A stretch of DNA of 64,000 bases from Druceiella hillmani (taxonomy: Eukaryota > Arthropoda > Insecta > Lepidoptera > Hepialidae). This document shows positions 49,632 through 63,763 of this stretch, piece by piece (position 1 is the first letter of the stretch; every line of letters begins with the position of its first letter). The stretch lies in assembly GCA_039881145.1 (NCBI GenBank), contig JAYKKI010000003.1, positions 8,763,501 through 8,827,500 of the forward strand. The letters run 5' to 3'. A program made the translations under genes and the position numbers. The notes under the pieces are model-generated. The model was not told the DNA's origin. It was given only the letters and a program-made list of their open reading frames with translations, and ran no database searches.

Positions 49632-49670
<39 letters not shown>

Positions 49671-50739
49671 TATACATATATGGATGGTGTAATATCAAAA
49701 GATATTTTACCATTCATAAAAATAACATGCAAATACTCATACCATACGTTATGACATAAAAAATCGTTTTTAATTTCCAAAGATTCAATTAATTCCTTAA
49801 TTTTTATGTTTGAATTAAATGCATATTGCTTTCATATGTGATTGATGCATGAAATTATAATTTGTTTTTGCTTTCATCTGGTGTTTTAGCTGCATATGTG
49901 GAAGAACGATCGACGCACAGAGAAATCAAAATAAAAAAAAATATTTTAATCCAAACAGTACATATTATGACTAAAAACTAAAACAAAGTTTACATACTTC
50001 GCAAATAAAAGTTTACAACAATATTAAGTTACAACAAATTCAGTAATTAGGCAACTGAAATTTGAAAACTAAGTTTTCAACGATTTTATTTCAATTACTA
50101 GTTTTAGTTTTAGTTTTTTTTTATCTCAAGCAATAAGTTATAGATATTTATATTAACGCTATTGATGAGAGTTAATAACCAGGCAAATCATATGCTTTTT
50201 GTTCAGTTGCTGTTGGCTCATGAAATTATTATTTATGTCATATTTGGTTTCGTTATTCATAGGATATTCATTTAAATTACGGAATATTAGTTTAAAGATA
50301 TTAATTCTCTTAAGAGTAAAACTAAATATTTTCTGATTCTATCGAGTCACATGATTTAGAAGTTGCAAGAAATTTTATAATGTTTAATTATTATTGATTA
50401 ACACTTGAACGTATGTTGCAATACTTATTTAAAAAGAAATCACACCTGCGTTGAAGAACTGCCATATTCGCATGTTAAAATTTGTTATTTCATATGACTA
50501 TGTATTTCATAAGTCATGCACATGCAAGCAAGTCATTATTGAAGCTCATCATATTAGAACGAAGTTTAATTACCAGATGTAAAGCCTAATACATTTGAAA
50601 ATCATTGAAAAACATTGCATGTGTATAAAGGTATGAAGAAACATACCTTTAAAATCCATTTCTCTTCGCAATAACACACGAAATTAGTTATTCCAGAATT
50701 ATACCCATTCCACCAGAATTTGTTATCGAAAACACAATA
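49061..50739. other. AT-rich stretch with a microsatellite, no gene seen
   Basis: A compound (CA)n/(AT)n tract lies at 49,602-49,682. Frames over and next to it (49,387-49,780) are by-products. Nothing else is supported. Confidence 0.55.
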
Positions 50740-51030
50740 TTAAAACATATTAAGCGATATCTCTTAAAAGGAGATGTAAAACGACACGAACGTATTATAC
50801 GCTCGTTTGCATGACAAACAGCGATAACTTCACTAACGCCCCACCCACACGCTCCGCTCGTGATGGCAACTGCGTTTACCGCTATAGTGGGGCAGAGTAT
50901 CCCATTGCAATGAAGGTTCTGTATAGAACAAGAAGAATACTGATTTTGCCTTTAAACAATTTCTTTCAAATTGGAAGTGCAGGTTAAATCACAAGAATGT
51001 GTTCAGTATCTTCATCTCCTGGATAAATTT
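50740..51030 (+). repeat. Dispersed repeat with GC-rich core, copy 2 of 2
   Basis: Homologous to 31,135-31,425 in the same orientation. Its core (50,840-50,905) is shorter and lacks the ATTTTCCGC duplication of copy 1. Confidence 0.55.
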
Positions 51031-51437
51031 TAATCGTGTTTCCACTAAATTTCATTTTGGTCCAAAAAGGTATCTTTGTAAGTGAAAAAAAATTATTGTT
51101 AGTTTAAATTTAAAATAATTGTTCATTTAAATGTTTTAAAAACACTAAAAAAAGCTTTTTTTATGTTAATACTTCATTTATCTCTATTTTTTTATATTAT
51201 TTAACACCAAAGAAATGAAAAGAAATTTTGATAATTTTGTATCGTGTAAATCAAATCATATGTAATAAAATATAAGGAGAAATATTATGATAGAAAGAGG
51301 ATCCTAATAACTTAACTTTTATACTTTCTGGATTAAAATTAATTTTAATAATACGAATTGTAGTGGATAAAGTGTACGTAATGACATTTGTTTGAACTAA
51401 TTTCGTATTATGAAGTAAATGCGCGAAACTTGAAATT

Positions 51438-52871
<1,434 letters not shown>

Positions 52872-53065
52872 CTTTTGTATTATTTACTTGCCTATTAATA
52901 CCTTAGTTACTTTATGTATTTGTAAGTGCTTTTATATACTTATTTACCTATTTATTTTGTTATTTTCTTGCCGATGTCAAGACATATAAAATTAATACAA
53001 ACTTGACGAGTTTTCTCCTCATCAGCGAAAAGTTCCTGTCATGACCTCCCGGTGATGACAGTAAC
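52872..53065 (+). repeat. Leader plus one unit of the ~114-bp tandem family
   Basis: A T-rich leader ending ATTTTCTTGCCgATGTCAA is followed by AATACAAACTTGACGAG, CTCCTCATCAGCGAAAAG and TTCCTGTCATGACCTCC. This parallels the leader and first unit at 28,690-28,930. Only about one unit is recognisable. Confidence 0.45.
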
Positions 53066-53396
53066 GTTCCACTGATGAGTTCTCTCTATTATTGCAGCTT
53101 AATATTGCTAAAAAGCAAATTAGTGCAACTTAGAGTCGCCGAAACTTTACAAACAGTATTACTTTATCATCGTTAGACATATGTCTTAACTCTATAACAA
53201 CACTCGTGGTGTCTATTATGTAGTATTGTTTTTGTGTGTTTTCAATTTTTATAGTAAAATGTCAGTATTGTTTATGATACTATACTTTCGAACAAAAAAT
53301 AATTATCTAAATTAGTTGAGTATTGCCCTAAATATGTGTTAATATAAACAAAACGAGCTGTAATGGTGCCGCAACAGACTGAGAAATTGAAATCAG

Positions 53397-53800
53397 GAGT
53401 TCAATGGTTCTCTACTTAAGACACTTAATACCAATTTAAAAACAGCGTCAATTCTGAATAGTGAAAACTCACTATTCAGAATTGACCCTCACTGCGTCAA
53501 TTCTTAATAGTGAAAACCCCGAGTTCAAAGACATAATTTCAGTTTGAAACCCAAAATACCGACTTAAAGACAGCAAATCTTCCAGTATGATAATTTAGGC
53601 AGGCGATACCCTCGCAAAATTAGAACTAAAGAGTTAGAACTCTGAATTTAATGACAGAATACATGCTTGAGAACCATAAAACTGACTTAAAAACAGCAGA
53701 TATTTAAATCTAACGGTTTAGACCTGCAGCACTAAGACTCAGTAGATGGAACTTGGAGTTCAATGACAGACACCAATAACGAATAGATTGCAAAATACCT
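53397..53800 (+). repeat. Degenerate tandem repeat, ~113-124-bp period, ~3.5 copies
   Basis: The anchor GAGTTCAATGACAG (degenerate) recurs at about 53,397, 53,521, 53,642 and 53,756. It is followed in the first three copies by AATACCrAyTTAAArACAGC (or AAAACTGACTTAAAAACAGC). The array ends where the transposase remnant begins, so it may be the 5' non-coding part of that element. Confidence 0.65.
53449..53484. repeat. Perfect 16-bp hairpin, 4-nt loop
   Basis: CAATTCTGAATAGTGA (53,449-53,464), loop AAAC, then TCACTATTCAGAATTG (53,469-53,484). A near-direct copy of the left arm with its loop (GCGTCAATTCTTAATAGTGAAAAC) follows at 53,494-53,517. Confidence 0.9.
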
Positions 53801-53806
53801 TAGACT

Positions 53807-54662
53807 TACGCTGCTCGTGAATATGCAGAAATGTATTTCATTTACGGGCTATGTGATGGGAATTCTCGGCAAGCTGCACTTACGTATTGCAAGCGCCACC
53901 CTAATCGCTGTCCCGATCACAGAGTCTTTGCGTGTAAATAACACATATTTGGAGGTGGAATTCCTGGAAATGTAGTTCCTGAAGAAAGAAACAGAAATTT
54001 TGATTAACGTCAAGTACTAGAAGTAGAAGAAACTCCTTCTACTAGTGTTCAGCGGATTTCTCAATGTTCTGGTGTCGCGAGAAATACAGTACATCTTATT
54101 TTAAAACGAAATAACTTTTACCCCTACCATGTACAATAAGTGCAAACACCTGCTGACTATCAACGACGAATAGATTTCTGTCAGGAGATGCTACGTCAAT
54201 GCAGGCAAGATCCGATTTTTTAAAATTCAATATTATGGAGCGATGGACCATGTTTTGAAAGAATGGGAGTATTTGATATATGCAATTTATACCAATGGGC
54301 CATCTAAAATCTTCGTATTGTAAAGCAAGATAGGTTTAAAACTTCAATTCGGAATAAATTTGTGGGCTGTAATCTCGGATGGTAAAATTATCGTTCCATT
54401 TGAACTCCCAACAAGGTTTAATGGAATCTGCTATTTACGGTTTAAGAGGCAAACTTGAAAATCTGTTGCATTAAATACTACAAGACGGACGTGACCAAAT
54501 GTGGCTACAGCACAATGGAACACCGGCCCGAGTAACTCAATACTTAAATGTCACTTACCAAATCGATGGATAGGACGTGGCAGTACAATTGCACGGCTAC
54601 CATGGGGATATTTCAAGGATGCCGTCTATGAAACAACTAAGGATAATGACAAAATTTTGTAA
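53807..54662 (+). pseudogene. Decayed IS630/Tc1/mariner-like transposase with DUF4817-type N-terminus
   Basis: Conceptual translation starts YAAREYAEMYFIYGLCDGNS, the helix-turn-helix N-terminus (DUF4817 type) found in many insect transposase-like proteins, then HPNRCPDHRVF. Next come VQRISQCSGVARNTVHLIL (second helix-turn-helix) and a DDE region: LWSDGPCFERMGVF (first Asp, codon 54,242-54,244), GINLWAVISDGKIIVPFELP in another frame, LQHNGTPARV (the second catalytic Asp replaced by Asn at 54,514-54,516) and RWIGRGSTIARLP joined directly to WGYFKDAVYETT. The join at about 54,598-54,605 lacks the PDLTP.DFFL-type segment with the third catalytic Asp. At least eight in-frame stops and several frameshifts are present. 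Terminal inverted repeats were not found. Confidence 0.8.
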
Positions 54663-57469
54663 GTAGCATCTACTGGTTATGCATAAGAGTAAGGGCAAGG
54701 CATTTTGAGCATTTACTGTTATGAAAAAAACATAATAAATGCTATATGATCATAAATACTACACTGTTTTATTTTACCGAGACAGAATTTTTTTTTTTAA
54801 ATAAAGTTTTACTAGGTTGTCATACACCTTGTACACTAACATTGTTCAAAAATCACTTTTCATGTTTTGTAATTAAAAAAATGCGTATTAAATTAAACGC
54901 TTAAACGCGTTTAATTGTTAAGTTGCCAATAATAAAGAATAAATAATATTTTAAATACGTGAGCGAATGTTCTTTTAAGAAAAAGATGCATATCCTTCTT
55001 GTGTTTATAAGGAATGAACATTTATGCCCGATTTCCATTCTTTATTAGGTCTTGTCGGGAAATTATGGTTACTTCCTCTAGATAGAGCCCATTTGGATTA
55101 CATACTAAAAGGACGCGCTTATTCAATATCTTATCTACTTTCTATTTTTACCATTCTAATTTACAGGCGTGATTAAATCACCGCGTAAATTTTGTGAAAT
55201 TTGGCTGTTGTTGGGGAAATAATAACTAACTATTCAATTTTCTATAGAGAATTTAATAATACCACACCTGTTGTGTCTTCGGACATCAATTAAACATATT
55301 TTACACTATGGATAAATTAAAGTATAATATAACAATGCATGTCCTACAATAGTTTATTTGTTTAATCCGAAAGAAAGCGAAATTTAGAGTGGAATTAATA
55401 ACTACGCAATTGTTAGATTTAACTGTAACAAATTTAGGAAGCCACATAATATAATTTAATTTCACAATAAATGTTTTTACACAAACCATTAAATAAACCA
55501 TTAAAACCATTCGTACAACGCATAACGTTTCTACAACGCGTAAAAAAAACATTTACATGTTTATATGGTGTCATATGAATTAACTGATTTTTAAACACTC
55601 CTTTCATTTCAGAGTTATGATTTGAAAAAGACCCCATTTACTAGAAGCTTCGTTCTGTCTTAAAGAAAAAAAACAGCACTGGCAAGCCTAATTTTGTTAT
55701 TACGAATATGAAAAATACTTTTACATGTTTGGAGTATTTTTCATTAGAAAAATGTCACTCTGTGAATAGGATAATTTATAATTCCAACAAGAAATATGAG
55801 ATTCAATATTTTTCATTCTTTTCGAAGTACTAATCAGCATAATATACCTTAAATTTATAACAGTTAATCACAATTCACATTTATACAGCGATAGAAGTCA
55901 TAAAAATAACAATGTCCCCGTTATTGACATTGACTAAGACGTATGAGAGATGAAGTTAAAAATGTTAGTACGCTGAAACCTTTTCAGTTGTATTAATTAA
56001 CTTTCAAGTCGTTTACGTAACAGCAAGTTACGTGCCAACAATTAAACATCAATTAATTCCATCAACAGTGATTTAGGATTTTCTTTATGTTCCTACCATT
56101 ATTATATACCATATCCTAAATAAAGCAAAGTAGTTAACCTAAGTCTGTCTAAATAAAGTGAGAAATTGATGGTTTATTGTCTAATTATGATCTCTTTGTA
56201 CTTTTCGTTATATATATTTTATTAGAGTTGAATTTCATTTTTTTATTTAAATTACTTATTATCATTGAAACGCAATTGAATAGAAGGTTCCTGCTTTCTC
56301 AAAAAAATTAAGCTTCGTCATAAATTACACTCAAGTGTTTTTTCTTTCTCTTATTGTTTTTCATTATTGTTATAATTATATTTATAATATATTTATAATT
56401 AACTATTATATTTTTCCTATTATGATTTCGAGAATTATTTCATTCACTTAGATATTTATTTCAATTATTATGAAAGTAAAAAAAATTAATAATTTGGCCC
56501 ATATCTTAATTGCGTTAAATGAGCAGTAATTATCAAAATAGTTTAAGTAGAATTCGTTATATTGTTGATTACTATTTTGCCACTTGTTCATCTGCTATAA
56601 TTGTCCATATATTAAATTTATAAAGTTAAAAAATTCATTTTCTATTATATAAAATTCATTTTCAAATGTATTATAGAGCCTATTAGTAATAAACGAATTT
56701 ACACCCCAGCGCAATCTCAAGTAATTATCTTTCATAAAATTTTGCACTCTTAATAAATTGGCTGTGTTTGATGCAGTTGCCAACAAGAATTTAAAATAAT
56801 TAAGCAAGAGATGGTTTTTACATTCTTTTTTACCTGCAGCGACATTTTTATAAAGCTGGGAATTTCTTAAAGTGCAGTTACAGTGACATGATTATTTCAT
56901 TGATCCACAAATTAACATATAAGAATTATGAAGCAGTAAATATGAAACGCGTACAATATTTGGTCAAGTATGACTTAATTTATGATGACGCCTATGACGA
57001 TTGGAAATATATAAAACTACACTTCTTTGGATTTTTTTTAAATATATTAAAAACAATTCCATTTATGAAATAAAAACAATGCAATAACTAACTGTGATTT
57101 TCAATATAGTAGTTAATCTTACAAACGAAATATTTTTTTTCATTTTTTCAGCTCTCATGTTTCAACTTTTATGAATGCATAAGGTCTCTTCTACTGTCTC
57201 ACTCTAGATAGACTCTAAAAACTCTAAAAATACCTCTAAAAAGACAGAAGTTCTTTCATTTATTCTCTGATATATTTTCTGTTATTTTCTCATTCATTCG
57301 ATACTTAATGATAGTATGTATCTTGATTCAATAAATACACAAAACTTTTGGTTCACCAAAAGAGATCTGATATATATGGTTGGCTGATAATTTGGTACAG
57401 AGGCAGTGTCCCGGGGATAGGTGAAACGTTATTTGGGATGCATTTTCTGAAGATTTAGATATAAATATC
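54663..57469. other. AT-rich stretch, no gene seen
   Basis: The first ~180 bp (to about 54,840) may be the 3' end of the transposase element. Frames at 55,301-55,637 and 56,595-56,807 (minus) and 56,888-57,073 (plus) are unrecognised. Confidence 0.5.
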
Positions 57470-57471
57470 AG

Positions 57472-57550
<79 letters not shown>

Positions 57551-57554
57551 TATT

Positions 57555-57633
<79 letters not shown>
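57470..57633. repeat. (AT)n microsatellite, ~160 bp
   Basis: A long AT dinucleotide run with a few TTTA and ACAT interruptions, the longest in the window. Confidence 0.95.
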
Positions 57634-57635
<2 letters not shown>

Positions 57636-58968
57636 CCTGCTTGACTTCTCAAAGAGTATATTAGATACATCTAGACATTACATTTCAGCTAGTTTAATAA
57701 CTGTAAAATTATTTGTCGAAAAAATGTTACTAAAAAACATTTTCTCACATCAACGCTTTCATTTGCATTTCAATTGAATATTTATCTCAAACCAAGTTCA
57801 CTGAAACTAATACGAGAAAGTTGATAAGTTTAAAATATTTTCTGACTTCTTACATTTTACACAACACGTTAAAAAGCGATATGCCTTTAGTTAGGGATGA
57901 ATTTACTTGAAATTATTACCGGAATTCCTGTTTTGATATTACCACTAACTTAATAACTCTCAGGAAGCTGTACTTGGGGAATATTGGGTATAAATTATGT
58001 ACCTAACATCTAATTCAAGTACGATGAATTATTACGGTAAATGAGCAGTTAGTTAATTATTAAGCGACGTTGTCAATTAATGAAATACTGTATCACTAAA
58101 ATTTTGATTAGTCTTATTGGTCCACTAACGATGGTGATATCCTGGATGGACGTGTACCTATTTATATAGTTTATATGTTCATAAAGTTTGTTTCATTGGC
58201 AAAAATTTAACGTATTTAAACGTCATTTAAATATTTTTTTAAATATATTTAAGCATATGAAATTTTATTTATCTTGAGAATGAACTATGATTGTTGAAGG
58301 TAACAAAATTGGTCTTTTTAATTATTTTTAATAATTCGAGCCTTTGTGTATCAAGTATGAGTACAACATAATTTAAAATATTTTCTCATCCCAAGATCTG
58401 TTGTTCTCATTTTGATAATTTGCCGCTTCTCAAAAATTATTACTTACTAAAATATAGTATCATTTTTCTTATTTCTATTTTGGATCAGTTTTAGAGTTTT
58501 GTACTTTAGAAGTAAAAACGAGACTCCTTGTAAAAATGTATTTTATCTCTATGCATTAATTCTTTTTCGTTTAGCGGAGGAAGTTGAAATTCAAAAGTTT
58601 ATTGACCCAAATATATGGGTTTGGTAATAGCTTAAAACATATTCTTCCGAGAATTTAAATAAAAAAATATTTGCTTCCATTCCAAGCTCATACTTTTTGA
58701 TTAATTCACAATACTATGTCTCTGAAAGATGTTTTAAGTGGTATATTTATAAAATTAAAAAATAAAATTTATACTTTTAAATAGTGTGATCTATTTATAA
58801 CTCGAATTATTTAAACTTTTACCAAAACCTTACTATGTTCAGCTTTCTGGAAATCCATAACTATAAATACAAACTCGCACACACTCGCGCTCTTTTTAAA
58901 TTCACAATATATATAATAATATTTCTAAGCTTGTGAAAAATATACTGGCGGCATATTTACATAAGAAA

Positions 58969-59045
<77 letters not shown>

Positions 59046-60067
59046 TTTCATCATCTCTTTTTTTCCATGTTGTAGATGTGTGTAAAATCATTCTGCGTCT
59101 TTCTCTTATGTAATATCCTGTTGCAAAAGGACAATGTGGTTAACATCTTCAGAAAGACCATTATACTTACAATATTTTCTGATATCATTTTAAATATTAA
59201 AGCAAGATTGACCTCGACAGTGATGGATGCTTAGGAGCAAGGAAAGGCATACTTTTTGCAACTGCATGTCATACTGCGGCCTTGTTTGCAATTAAGAAGT
59301 GTAGTATTTGTTAGATGAAGAATATCTCTAGATAGAAGTAAAGAATACCTCTTGCTGGTAGTAAAAGAGTTAGAATCGACTGTTTAATATTATCAGGTGT
59401 CATTAATTTGCATTCTTCAGAATTCATACCATAATCGGTCCATTTCGGTATTTTCTGATAAACTTTAAATAAATGCTCCTAGACGGCACCGGAACCAGAA
59501 TCAAGCTCACATGACGTACAAAACATCTGATAGCAGAAGTAAGTATCATTTTTCTTTGTCTTTGTACAAGATTTTGGTAGTTTTTATGTCAATATCTAGA
59601 TTGTATATGTACTAATACCCAAAATTAGTCGTTTAAGTGTTACTTAAAAGTCAGAACTAGGTTAGACTTACTTTTATAGACGTAAATTAGGTGAATATCT
59701 TTTTTTATCTGAGCAGATAAATTAAACAATCCAATGCATGGAATAAAAATTAACTACATAGATGCTTTAAATCACTCCCTACTTTATCAAGCTCAATGCA
59801 TATAACATATTCAAAACTTCCCTTGGAAACTAGATTCCTCAAAATAAATGTTTTCAAACTACTTAATAGCTGCACAATACATAAAAATTCCATGACAAGT
59901 GTCAATACAGGCGTGTCCCGTGGAAACTAATATTGTATTTTCCATAACCTGGAAGCCACTGTAGGTATGTGACAGTATGGGACAGAAGTCTGATTGCATT
60001 GAGACTATTATGAGCACTCATAATAAATCTGTTTCCAGCTGATATTATTATATAAGAACCAGAAGAG
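57634..60067. other. AT-rich stretch with an (AT)n tract, no gene seen
   Basis: An (AT)n tract with two ACAT interruptions lies at 58,975-59,045. The last few hundred bases may hold the decayed N-terminal part of the DIRS-like gag, but I could not follow it. Confidence 0.5.
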
Positions 60068-60442
60068 ATGGTTCCAGCCGTAGCTCCAGCAAGGAAATCT
60101 CAGGAGTATCTCGAAGGTAAAGTGCTAGAGTCATTTGGGGGTACAATATATATAAAAACAAAATATAGCGCACCTACACATGAAGATATAATAAATAGGA
60201 GGGAGAAAATTTTTATCGAAGGTTTGGTAACGAAACGATTAGTAATCTTAAACAATAATTGCCTAATACAACAGAATATGGTTTTGTGAGAAGCACCAGT
60301 AAATACCGGAGAAACCAAAGTTATTTTAGACGAAAATATTAAAGAAAATGATTGCAAAATAGAAGAAATCAAAACTTATTTAATAAAATTGTTAGGGAAA
60401 TTGTATCAAATATCCTCAATCTGTAAAAAGACAGTATTTTAA
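60068..60442 (+). pseudogene. DIRS-like retrotransposon, gag-like segment
   Basis: One frame runs from 60,068 to a TAA at 60,440-60,442 with a single TGA at 60,287-60,289, about 124 codons in all. The pattern SAPTHEDIINRREKIFIEGL, then NCLIQQNMVL, EAPVNTGETKVILDENIKEN and LLGKLYQ matches what I recall of DIRS-type ORF1: a tryptophan/arginine-Glu-x-Ile helix, a GL, an asparagine-rich AP-x-x-N-x-E-x-K block and a following helix. The conserved Trp in NRWEKI appears replaced by Arg. A basic tail (SLKGLSRNKYKSQRPRKSSG) in another frame at about 60,591-60,650 could be the gag C-terminus. The assignment rests mainly on the RNase H segment downstream. Confidence 0.55.
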
Positions 60443-61240
60443 ATTTAGAATTCTTATAAACCTAATAGAACCTGCAAACTTGTTCTGTCATCTACTTTTC
60501 AGAAAACGGAGATGGGTAAGAAATTAACACTTTCATATTTAAATAAAGTTAATTTCATAATCATAAAAAAAAAAAAAGAGACAAATCCATCTTTAAAGGG
60601 ACTTTCAAGGAACAAATATAAGTCACAAAGGCCAAGAAAAAGTAGCGGCCCATATTTTATAAAATGTGTTACATAAAGCCAGTCCTTCCAAATCAAAAAC
60701 TACATTGGAGACTAGTCCTTCAAAGTTACCAAACTCATGGCCTACGCGAAATATTTATAGGGCTACTAAAACCAAAAAAAACACCTACCAAGGATGTAAC
60801 ACGCTCAGATTAACAGACAAAAACATGATCCATTAAGCACCGTATTCGATGTACTAGGTACATCTAAGCTCGGAGACAAAAAACTTTACAGGAATTCTTC
60901 CCAAATTATCGGTCTAAAGTAACAAACGGTGAGACCGTATTTATATGAATATTGTATCACAAAATTCTTTTTGTTAATCATCTTACTTAAATTATTGTTT
61001 TACACCATGAAAACTTGTGAAATTTAGAGACAGTAAAATGAAATGTTATCTCATAATATACTCACAAATAAGATCAGTTTTATTCAAATATGTTCACTGT
61101 CCCTAAACCAGATGAATAACACAACCAATTTTGAATTATAAGTCATTTAACTTCACACTTTATACTAGAGAACGTACGAACAGTAAGTAAGCTGATCTCC
61201 AAAAATAAATATATCCGCACTACAGATAAAATATTTGTAA
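60443..61240 (+). pseudogene. DIRS-like element, unresolved reverse-transcriptase region
   Basis: This interval lies between the gag-like and RNase H-like segments, where the reverse transcriptase should be. I can follow only scattered frames and found no YLDD-type catalytic motif. At ~0.8 kb it is about as long as one RT core but too short for the gag tail plus a complete RT and connector, so part is probably deleted. Confidence 0.35.
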
Positions 61241-61640
61241 CATAATTAGTTGAAATCGAAATTCAATTGAGAATAGATAATACCACTGGGATCACTTATA
61301 TAAACCGTATGGAATTTGCACGGAATTCAGTGTCCTAAATTAAAGAGTTTAGCTAGAGACCTATGGCAATGGTGTAAGAGGAGAATCTGTTGTTTTTTGC
61401 TTCTATATTATATCAAAAGACTACATTGAAGAATACTTTGACTCTTGAAATTAAATTATAGATACTGAGTGAGAGCTCCTTGTTAAACATTTTAGGAATA
61501 TTACAAAAATGTTTGGCTTTCTCAATAAAGATCTGTTTGCATCTAGGATAAATACCAAGTCCCCTAATTATATCTTATATGACAAAAAGATCGGAAAATA
61601 GATGCTTTTACTGCAGTGGATGGAATATAATTTCTTTTAA
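61241..61640 (+). pseudogene. DIRS-like retrotransposon, RNase H and downstream segment
   Basis: Across shifting frames the plus strand reads VEIEIQLRIDNTTGITYINRM (Asp at 61,276-61,278), CPKLKSLARDLWQWCKRR, LLFFAS, DTE-stop-EL (61,461-61,475, where the family has Trp), FRNITKMFGFLNKDLFASRINTK and KIDAFTAVDG. The series RIDNTTA.SYIN, LAR.IWQWC, FASYI, DTEWEL, FG.P.IDLFASR.N and DAFT is characteristic of the RNase H region of DIRS-type (tyrosine-recombinase) retrotransposons. At least four frame changes and several stops show it is dead. No recombinase remnant was followed beyond 61,640. Confidence 0.7.
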
Positions 61641-63038
61641 AAAGTTTATATGTAATTCAAAATGAGAAAATAAGAAGCATACCTCTGTTTACTTTATGGA
61701 CATCACATGCAGAACCATGCGATTAATATTTTAATTTGATAATATTGTAACTTTATTATTATCTTATGTAATTAATATTTTAATTAATTTGTTAAACTTT
61801 TTTCTAAATCTTTACTTGGTTTTCCTATATTTTTCCTTTTTTGTGCTTCTAAACCAATTCAATCCAATTTCATCATTCCAGATATCTTTTTCAATAAATA
61901 AAGGGATATTTCAATATTTTTTGTTCTCCCAACCTTTTTTAGTCGATTTGTTTAAAAATGCTTTTCACATTGAATAACCTATTTGCGTACATTTATTTGA
62001 ATTTTGAAGTAGAACTCCATCGATCAGCAGTCACGTATGAGATTTATATTTAACTTTGACTTTACAGGAACTTTGCTGGCATATAGTTTCCACAAAGTAC
62101 ATACTTTTCAATTAAACATGAAATAAATTTAGGTTTTCAGTATCTATTTTATTAATGAAAACACGTAGAGGTCGTTATATAGTTATCTTCTAAATAAGTA
62201 TATCGTAGTTACAAAATTTCCTAATTCCGGTCTAAAAAAAATTGTGCTAAATATTTCGTTAAAAAACTAAAAAAATATATACATTGTGTAACACCTTAAA
62301 AAGGAAAGTCTGATCTTATTTACTACTCGAGTTCTCTAATTCAAACTTACATACGTACAAAGTTCAAACTTTACTTCAGTTATACGTACGTATACAATAT
62401 TGACGGACATTGTATTTAATTCTTATAAAGTTTTTTTCTTTTCATGAGAAGTCATAGTCAAACTCCCGTTGTTACAAGTATATTAATATATTTTTTAAAC
62501 TCGGTTATTATTATCAAAGTACCCTCTTAATATTACAAATATTAATCCTTTACTTATAACTAAACTATTGACAAAACAGCCAGATTCTGCGAGAGAATAC
62601 GTCAAACTTAGAAAATTTTATACTGTTGAAGTAAAATTCAAGTATTTTCTCAAATTAAAGTCTGAAAACTTACTGATCAGAATTAGAAATAAAAAATGTC
62701 TCGAAAAATGGAAAATTATCCCGTCAATACTCTACTTTTGCAAACAATTGAGGTATATAAACTAATTAATTCCATAATTTGAGGATATTAAATAAACATG
62801 TTGTAACGAGAGTACTTTTTGTCTGGGTATTACAATTTTGGGTTTTGAAACTATTTTTATTAAATTTTACCAAACACCTTAGCACACCTAATTTTTTACC
62901 TTCTGAATACAATTAAATAATTTCATTAAGCTTCGTTTTTAGAGCAAAGTTATTGCATTTATTTAATAAATAAAATTGCAAAGTATCGTCCTATTAAGCA
63001 TCGGAACTTAGAGAGACTTATAAAAGCCAATTATTTTT
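61641..63038. other. AT-rich stretch, no gene seen
   Basis: Decayed DIRS sequence may continue for some distance, but no motif is readable. Frames at 61,789-61,977 and 62,568-62,765 (plus) are unrecognised. Confidence 0.5.
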
Positions 63039-63152
63039 ATGCACACACATGCGCACACACTCGCGCACACGCATATGCACGCGCACGCATGCACGCACGC
63101 GCCACGTCCGCACGCTCTCTTGCACGCATGTGCTTGCGTGCGTGCGTGCAGT
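63039..63152. repeat. CACG/GTGC microsatellite that switches strand sense
   Basis: CACA- and CACG-rich steps run to about 63,110, then TGCACGCATGTGC and GCGTGCGTGCGTGC. The two ends are reverse complements of each other and could form a GC-rich hairpin. The overlapping His/Ala frame (63,039-63,296) is an artefact. Confidence 0.9.
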
Positions 63153-63763
63153 CGTATGAGATATTATGGCCCCTTATTTCTAGGATATAGCATCATCGGA
63201 ATATCTTTCATTCTAATTGCTGAAGCATTATCTGCGTCGATCACAAAATTACAATACACTTTCACGATCTCCGGAATTCTGTGGAATATTGCCTAAAATA
63301 TTTGGTACGGAATATAATATTTCACCTAATATATTGAATAAATATTTTAATATCTAATCAGAAAACTAAAAATTTATGAATTAAGTTAAACTTTCACATA
63401 AGAAAATGAATTTTTTCTACAACTGTCTTTTTTTCTTCCACATTGCTTTCAGATATTTTCTTATGTGATAAAAACCATTTTATACACGAGAGGCTTTCAT
63501 TACTCAGAACAAGAACAGTATCATTCTAATACTAGAAGTCTGACTCTATCATCTTGAAGGAGGGACTTTTAATGGGCGGCGGGACCTAGAGTGAAAGGGG
63601 TTAAAACCACATTTCTTTCAGTGTCTTTTTCTAAACAAATATCGTCGATTTCACTTTTAGCATCTTACGATTATTCCAGCCAGTTAAAATATAATCTAGT
63701 TACTAATATAACAGTTTTGAAAAAAAAAACTTATATAGACAAATTTTATCATAATTTTAAAAG
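63153..63763. other. No gene seen
   Basis: AT-rich apart from a short G-rich patch (GGGCGGCGGGACC, about 63,574-63,586). Confidence 0.55.
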
